From a bacterium (lineage in GTDB: Bacteria > Bacteroidota > Bacteroidia > Bacteroidales > Bacteroidaceae): 5,502 nucleotides of DNA. The DNA is taken from the NCBI GenBank assembly GCA_004562975.1, contig SFQP01000162.1, forward strand, positions 1 through 5,502, read 5' to 3'. Every line of letters begins with the position of its first letter. Within the stretch, counting starts at the first letter, position 1. Position numbers and translations under genes: made by a program. The notes under the pieces are model-generated. The model searched no databases and was not told where the DNA came from. It saw only the letters and a list, made by a program, of their open reading frames with translations. Of this stretch, positions 1 to 3,564 are shown one piece after another.

Positions 1-1418
1 CGATCGGCCTCCGGCGTGTTGGGGTTGGTGATGACACCCTGCAACTGCTGTGCACCGGCCTGCAACTGCTGAGCCAGGGGCGTTACCATGCCGCCCATGG
101 TCTGCTTGATGTCGCAGTAGTCGTCCATCTTGCGCTCGTAGTGCTTGTAAATGGTCTTGAAGTAGGCCACGTTGAGAGCCACACGTTCGCGCAGCTTGAT
201 GCGGGCACCCAGACCCACGGAGTTGGAGTTGGTCACGAAACTCATGTCGCTGATAAAGCGGCTGTTGTCGCCCAGTCCGTAGTTGGTGGTTTGCCAACCG
301 GCACTCACGGTAATCCGTTTGCTGAGGTCAACTTCAGCACCAGCCAACACTTCCCATCCGCCTCCTTCGAGCTTCTCCTCGCGGGCACCGTACTGGGTGG
401 CCTGCTTGTCGAAATAGTAGTGGAAGGCGGCCGACAGACGGACGTTATCCTTCACGTCGTACTTCGCGCCGAGGGTGAGGATGGCGGGAATGTCGGCAGG
501 AAGCTTTTTGCCGTCGTCGTATTCCTCCAGCCCGCTGGTGTTCTCGCCGGAACGGTTCTTCAGGCGCAGACGGGTCTTGAATTCATACTTGGCAGCCAGG
601 TTGAGTTTGCCAAGCTGGTAGTCCACACCGATGATGGGCGTAAATCCCCAGCCCGTCTGGTCGCAGTTGAGCTCGCGGTCACCGGCCAAAGCGGCGAAGT
701 GGGGCATATTGGCGTTCTCGAAGAACGTGCCGGCAGGCACCCGTCCGGCAGCGGTCTGCACCTGGATGTTGCGCACATAGCCGTAGTAGTTACAGTCGGC
801 ATAAACCACGCGGCCACCTGCGCTGACACTCAGGTTGGGAAGCAGCTTGTAACCTACGCCAAACTGGCCTCCGAAGTAGTACTGGCGACCCTGCATGTAC
901 GTGTCCATGGAATAACCTGTCACGGCACCGGGATTGATGGCGTTGACCAGCACGGGAACCATGGCCACCTGGCTCTCGAACGAAGGCAGACCGTCGTCGA
1001 ACTTACACTTGCCGCCACCACCGGTGATGCCGAAGTGTAAGGTGGCGAACCAACGCTTGCCCACACGTGCCAAGTCGATGGAGGGGATGACAGGCGCGGT
1101 GGCCTTGCCCTCGAACTTCTTTTCCTGATTCCGACTGTTGGCTATGCCGTTCACGATGCCGCCCTGAAAGAAGGGGAAGAAGGTCTCGACCGTACGAGTC
1201 TGGTAGGCACTCTGGATGTCGAAGCCCAAATGCCATCCTTCGCTCATGAAGCCCACACCGGCGGGGTTGTAATAGCAACCGTCAATGGCGATGTAAGCGT
1301 CGCGCGCCGGGTTGCGCAGGAATGCCGCATTCTGGTTGGAATTGGTCAGGAAGCCCCCGGCCCAAGCCGTAGCTGTGGTGCCCAGCACAAGGGCGGAAGT
1401 GAGGAAATGTTTTCTCAT
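1..1418 (-). CDS. OmpP1/FadL/TodX-family outer membrane transport protein, 3' end off the window
   Basis: Reading the minus strand from the ATG at 1418-1416 gives 472 uninterrupted codons with no stop before the window edge. Residues 1-20 form a signal peptide: basic MRKH, a hydrophobic core, and an AWA site before Gly-Gly. The early mature region ends in NPAG (residues 51-54), the N-terminal signature of FadL-type barrels. Most of the rest alternates short amphipathic strands with Gly- and Asn-rich turns, as in a beta-barrel. Examples are residues 257-282 (GWGFTPIIGVDY onward) and 310-336. Family members are outer membrane channels for hydrophobic compounds such as long-chain fatty acids; the substrate here is unknown. 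Residues 449-472 are Gln/Ala-rich with a doubled QQLQ and look like a loop insertion near the end of the barrel. Bacteroidota homologues are usually somewhat longer than 472 residues, so only a short C-terminal part should be missing. No Shine-Dalgarno precedes the start; the leader is A/T-rich. Confidence 0.9.
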   Translation of the reverse strand, partial: MRKHFLTSALVLGTTATAWAGGFLTNSNQNAAFLRNPARDAYIAIDGCYYNPAGVGFMSEGWHLGFDIQSAYQTRTVETFFPFFQGGIVNGIANSRNQEKKFEGKATAPVIPSIDLARVGKRWFATLHFGITGGGGKCKFDDGLPSFESQVAMVPVLVNAINPGAVTGYSMDTYMQGRQYYFGGQFGVGYKLLPNLSVSAGGRVVYADCNYYGYVRNIQVQTAAGRVPAGTFFENANMPHFAALAGDRELNCDQTGWGFTPIIGVDYQLGKLNLAAKYEFKTRLRLKNRSGENTSGLEEYDDGKKLPADIPAILTLGAKYDVKDNVRLSAAFHYYFDKQATQYGAREEKLEGGGWEVLAGAEVDLSKRITVSAGWQTTNYGLGDNSRFISDMSFVTNSNSVGLGARIKLRERVALNVAYFKTIYKHYERKMDDYCDIKQTMGGMVTPLAQQLQAGAQQLQGVITNPNTPEAD

Positions 1419-1446
1419 TTATCGTATTTATTGGTAAAAACTGCGG

Positions 1447-1478
1447 CAAAAGTAAGGCTGTTTTGCACACAGCCCAAG
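1447..1478 (-). promoter_or_regulatory. Bacteroidales-type promoter of the FadL-like gene
   Basis: On the minus strand, TACTTTTG (1454-1447) matches the -7 consensus TAnnTTTG exactly. CTTG (1478-1475), a three-of-four match to the -33 element TTTG, lies 20 bases upstream. Transcription would start near 1440, giving an untranslated leader of roughly 20 bases before the ATG at 1418. The element match is seen in the sequence; activity is inferred. Confidence 0.7.
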
Positions 1479-1573
1479 GGTTTCGTGCAAAAACTACAGA
1501 TTTATTCACATTTCTTTCCGTTTAGGAGCATTTTTGCTTGTCCCACATTGAAAACGTATGGGAAAAGCAGCCG

Positions 1574-1626
1574 CCCCACCTGAATGAGGCCTCAAAAAGT
1601 GTGGGGGGGACTTTCCCTAAAAGTCC
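1574..1626. other. Nested palindrome plus adjacent hairpin in the divergent intergenic region
   Basis: CCCCAC (1574-1579) pairs with GTGGGG (1601-1606). Between these arms lies a perfect 10-bp palindrome, TGAGGCCTCA (1585-1594). Directly next to it, GGACTTT (1608-1614) and AAAGTCC (1620-1626) form a perfect 7-bp hairpin with a 5-base loop. Neither structure is followed by a T-run on either strand, so these do not look like intrinsic terminators. They lie between two divergent genes and could be binding sites for a dimeric regulator or remnants of an intergenic repeat. Function is unknown. Confidence 0.45.
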
Positions 1627-1633
1627 TGTAATT

Positions 1634-1764
1634 GCAGCGCAGCGCCGTTTAAGAATGCAAACATAGGTTATGAGGGATTAGGTTATGAAGATAACCTCAT
1701 GATCTGGGAGCGAAGCGACCATCACCTCATGAACTTTCATTATTCATTAGCAGCGCACCCGTTT
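1634..1764. repeat. Short direct repeats flanking an inverted-repeat segment
   Basis: GCAGCGCAGCGCCGTTT (1634-1650) and GCAGCGCACCCGTTT (1750-1764) are near-copies differing mainly by a short indel. Between them lie two copies of TAGGTTATGA (1664-1673 and 1679-1688). The second is part of a perfect 7-bp hairpin, AGGTTAT-GAAG-ATAACCT (1680-1697). CCTCATGA also occurs twice, at 1695-1702 and 1725-1732. The segment may be a small non-autonomous repeat insertion or a degenerate intergenic repeat family. No transposase is present. Confidence 0.4.
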
Positions 1765-1780
1765 GCCAATCCATATTCCT

Positions 1781-1788
1781 TAACTTTG
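1781..1788 (+). promoter_or_regulatory. -7 promoter element of the GH43 gene
   Basis: TAACTTTG matches TAnnTTTG exactly and sits 31 bases before the GH43 start codon, which would give a leader of about 25 bases. The only upstream TTTG (1762-1765) is 15 bases away, shorter than the usual 19-21, so the -33 element is poor. That may mean a weak promoter or one that depends on an activator. Confidence 0.55.
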
Positions 1789-1819
1789 CCGTGCAAACCC
1801 TAAACTCTGTCTACTTTGT

Positions 1820-2953
1820 ATGAAAAACCTCCTTTCATTCCTGTCCTTCCTGCTTTTAGCGTTGCCCATGACGGGCAAAGAACGCACCATCAAGCCCGGT
1901 GAAATCTGGCCCGACGCTGCCGGCAACCACATCAACGCCCACGGTGGCGGCGTGATGTTCCACAAAGGATATTACTACTGGTACGGCGAGCACAAGGCCG
2001 AGAACACCTCGGCTGCCCTGGTGGGCGTAATGTGCTACCGCTCCAAGGACCTCGTGAACTGGACTTACTGCGGCGTGGCCCTGCCGGTAGAAAATCAGGT
2101 GGGCAGCGACATCGAGCAGGGCTGCACCCTGGAACGCCCCAAAGTTATCTACTGCCCCCGGACGGGCAAGTTCGTCATGTGGTTCCACCTCGAACTGAAA
2201 GGGCGCGGCTATGCTGCCGCCCGGGCTGCCGTGGCGGTGGCCGACAAGCCGGCCGGGCCTTTCCAATACCTGCGCTCGGGCCGTGTGAACCCCTACTGCT
2301 GGCCCGCCAACTGGACCGAGGCCGACCGCGCCTGTGCCGACACGCTCAACACCGCAAACTACGGCCAATGGTGGACGAACCCATGGCGCAAAGCCATCGC
2401 GCAGGGGCTTTTTCTTAAACGCGACTTCAACGGAGGCCAGATGGCGCGCGACATGACGCTCTTTGTTGACGACGACGGCCGGGCTTACCATATCTTCTCC
2501 TCCGAGGACAACCTCACGCTCCAAGTGGCGGAACTTTCGGACGATTTCACCTTCCACACAGGCCGCTATTGGCGCATCGCCCCCGGCGGACAAAACGAGG
2601 CACCCGCCATCTTCAAGCACGAAGGCCGCTATTGGCTCATCACCAGCGGCTGCACGGGCTGGGACCCGAACGAGGCGCGGATGTTCACCGCCGAACGCAT
2701 CAGCGGACCTTGGAAGCAGTTGCCCTCGCCCTGCGTCGGCCCTGGCGCGAAGCTGACCTTCGGCGGACAGAGCACCTACATCCTGCCCGTGCAGGGAAAG
2801 CCCGGTGCTTTCATCTTCATGGCGGACATCTGGCGACCCAAGCATCCCATCGATGCCCGCTACATCTGGTTGCCCATCACCTTCAAGGACAACGTCCCCG
2901 TGGTAGAATGGCGCGACGAGTGGGCTCCCGAGGAATTCTTTAGAAACGGGTGA
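1820..2953 (+). CDS. Secreted glycoside hydrolase family 43 protein, probable exo-beta-1,3-galactanase type
   Basis: This is a complete 377-residue protein. A hydrophobic N-terminus (residues 1-19) looks like a signal peptide without a lipobox cysteine, so a soluble periplasmic or exported enzyme is expected. The rest is a single five-bladed-propeller domain of the GH43 type. Segments recalled from fungal and bacterial exo-beta-1,3-galactanases (subfamily GH43_24) are conserved: NAHGGG (39-44), YYWYGEHK (52-59), ERPKVI (105-110), ARDMTLF (209-215), NEAPAI (259-264) and the GGQ segment (315-317). By that alignment Glu105, Asp211 and Glu260 would be active-site residues, with Glu260 the likely general acid. 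Gln317 matches the glutamine reported to replace the usual catalytic aspartate base. Residues 159-207 are an extra Trp-rich stretch compared with the fungal enzyme. The likely substrate is the beta-1,3-galactan backbone of arabinogalactan, but another galactoside or arabinoside is possible. The start is fixed by the signal peptide and the upstream -7 element; there is no Shine-Dalgarno. The last bases overlap the apparent beta-galactosidase remnant downstream. Confidence 0.85.
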   Translation: MKNLLSFLSFLLLALPMTGKERTIKPGEIWPDAAGNHINAHGGGVMFHKGYYYWYGEHKAENTSAALVGVMCYRSKDLVNWTYCGVALPVENQVGSDIEQGCTLERPKVIYCPRTGKFVMWFHLELKGRGYAAARAAVAVADKPAGPFQYLRSGRVNPYCWPANWTEADRACADTLNTANYGQWWTNPWRKAIAQGLFLKRDFNGGQMARDMTLFVDDDGRAYHIFSSEDNLTLQVAELSDDFTFHTGRYWRIAPGGQNEAPAIFKHEGRYWLITSGCTGWDPNEARMFTAERISGPWKQLPSPCVGPGAKLTFGGQSTYILPVQGKPGAFIFMADIWRPKHPIDARYIWLPITFKDNVPVVEWRDEWAPEEFFRNG

Positions 2954-3023
2954 GCTGAAGACCTTTGAGCAGCTCGACATGGGCTTCGGTACCGTGGTCT
3001 ACACCACTACCCTCCCCGCCCTG
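2949..3023 (+). pseudogene. Short remnant resembling the C-terminal region of a GH35 beta-galactosidase
   Basis: In a different frame from the GH43 gene, bases 2949-3023 read GELKTFEQLDMGFGTVVYTT and continue TLPAL. This resembles the segment of the general pattern TFE-L-Q-YG-LYRT that opens the C-terminal beta-sandwich part of GH35 beta-galactosidases. The open frame runs on to a stop at 3285-3287, but after about 3023 the residues no longer look like the family, and no catalytic domain is present upstream. It therefore looks like a deletion scar. A GH35 gene next to a galactan-acting GH43 gene would be functionally sensible. The assignment rests on motif memory only; chance resemblance is possible. 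Confidence 0.4.
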
Positions 3024-3046
3024 AACTTGAAAAACACCGGACTTTC

Positions 3047-3078
3047 CTTGCCATATCCCAGCGCTTGTACTACTTTTG
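3047..3078 (+). promoter_or_regulatory. Promoter-like site without an obvious gene of its own
   Basis: CTTG (3047-3050), a 20-base spacer and TACTTTTG (3071-3078) have exactly the same elements and spacing as the promoter in front of the FadL-like gene. A transcript would start near 3085. No convincing gene follows until 3565, so it may serve the BspA-like gene through a leader of about 480 bases, produce a small RNA, or be left over from a deleted gene. Confidence 0.5.
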
Positions 3079-3348
3079 CCTACACGGTTGCCGGCGAACA
3101 CGCATTCACTCGCCCCACGACCCTGACAGACAGAATGCCACGTTTCACCTTTTTAACTCCCTATTCCCGCAAATTCCTCCGCAGCATCTTTCCGCCTGCG
3201 GTCTGGATTGCCACCTACGAAACAGACAGCCCCGATGAACGCACCGCCTCCGCACACCAGCACTTTGGGCAGCGGTCAGGCCATTGAGAGATATAACAAC
3301 GAGGCACACAGCCTCCCCTCATTTTCACTCCGCGTGCGTTCCGTTCCC
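3079..3348. other. Non-coding stretch with no supported gene
   Basis: Only short open frames occur: a possible 50-codon frame from the ATG at 3135 to the stop ending at 3287, and a 42-codon frame from 3235 to 3363. Neither has a recognisable family, start signal or convincing composition. A 6-bp stem, CCGCAG/CTGCGG (3179-3184 and 3196-3201), lacks a T-run and is not a credible terminator. No intrinsic terminator for the GH43 gene was found here. Confidence 0.5.
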
Positions 3349-3379
3349 TTTGACTTGATATAGAACATACATATTACTG
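3349..3379 (+). promoter_or_regulatory. Candidate promoter of the BspA-like gene
   Basis: TTTG (3349-3352) matches the Bacteroidales -33 element exactly. At the accepted 19-base spacing, TATTACTG (3372-3379) keeps the TA and the final TG of TAnnTTTG but misses two positions. A start near 3386 would place the folded leader at the very 5' end of the transcript, which supports the assignment, although the -7 element is weak. Confidence 0.4.
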
Positions 3380-3385
3380 AGCTTT

Positions 3386-3564
3386 TTGCTCTTGTTCTCT
3401 ATTCTCGAATACCGCCAATATTCATCGACCGAGAACAAGCAGTATGAAGGTTCACGCCCCAAGGCGTGAGCCATTCTGCGCTTGTTGGTTGTGAGGCCAC
3501 TTGGCGGTAGCCCGAGAATAGGCAAGCAAACGAATGGTTGCACGCCTTTTCTGTATCCTTTTTC
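3386..3564 (+). ncRNA. Highly structured 5' leader of the BspA-like gene, possible cis-regulatory RNA
   Basis: Perfect helices are visible. CTATTCTCG (3399-3407) pairs with CGAGAATAG (3513-3521). After a small internal loop, TACCGCCAA (3410-3418) pairs with TTGGCGGTA (3501-3509). Inside, AACAAGC (3434-3440) pairs with GCTTGTT (3480-3486), and TCACGCC (3452-3458) closes a CCAA tetraloop with GGCGTGA (3463-3469). Together these form one long imperfect hairpin of about 125 bases. An alternative perfect 9-bp helix, CTTGTTCTC (3391-3399) with GAGAACAAG (3431-3439), uses some of the same bases and excludes the AACAAGC helix. A terminator-like stem follows before the ATG. This layout is what a switching leader would show, but it could also be a DNA-level inverted repeat. 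I do not recognise the structure as a named RNA family. Confidence 0.5.
3521..3550 (+). terminator. Weak terminator-like (attenuator) hairpin just before the BspA-like start codon
   Basis: GGC (3521-3523) pairs with GCC (3544-3546), and GCAA (3526-3529) pairs with TTGC (3538-3541), with a 2x2 internal loop between them. TTTT (3547-3550) follows, and a second T-run lies at 3559-3563. Bases 3521-3522 also belong to the outer stem of the large leader hairpin, so the two structures compete slightly. The stem is short and interrupted, so real termination is uncertain. Confidence 0.3.

Noticed and set aside
141..1040. 299-codon open frame on the plus strand
   Set aside because: It lies opposite the FadL-like gene, which has a signal peptide and family motifs. 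The translation is low-complexity and unlike any recognised family, as expected for the complement of a GC-rich gene.
1658..1665. Second minus-strand -7 match (TATGTTTG) upstream of the FadL-like gene
   Set aside because: No -33-like TTTG or TTG at 19-21 bases, and it would give a leader of more than 200 bases when a better promoter lies close to the start.
1856..2980. 374-codon open frame on the minus strand
   Set aside because: It is entirely antisense to the GH43 gene, whose catalytic motifs are intact. High GC explains the lack of stops.
3135..3287. Small 50-codon frame downstream of the orphan promoter
   Set aside because: No recognisable family, no start signal, and Pro/Arg/His-rich composition typical of chance frames. 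A matching transcript or conservation would be needed.
3235..3363. 42-codon frame from ATG 3235 ending at TAG 3361-3363
   Set aside because: No family resemblance and no promoter at a sensible distance. It overlaps the candidate promoter of the BspA-like gene.
3399..3521. Invertible promoter (phase-variation switch) between the inverted arms 3399-3418 and 3501-3521
   Set aside because: The 82 bases between the arms contain no TTTG or CAAA, hence no Bacteroidales -7 element in either orientation. No invertase gene is in the window.
3398..3522. Integron attC-like recombination site or transposon end
   Set aside because: The long imperfect palindrome is suggestive, but the attC core GTTRRRY and its partner are absent from the outer arms. 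No flanking target duplication, integrase or transposase is visible.
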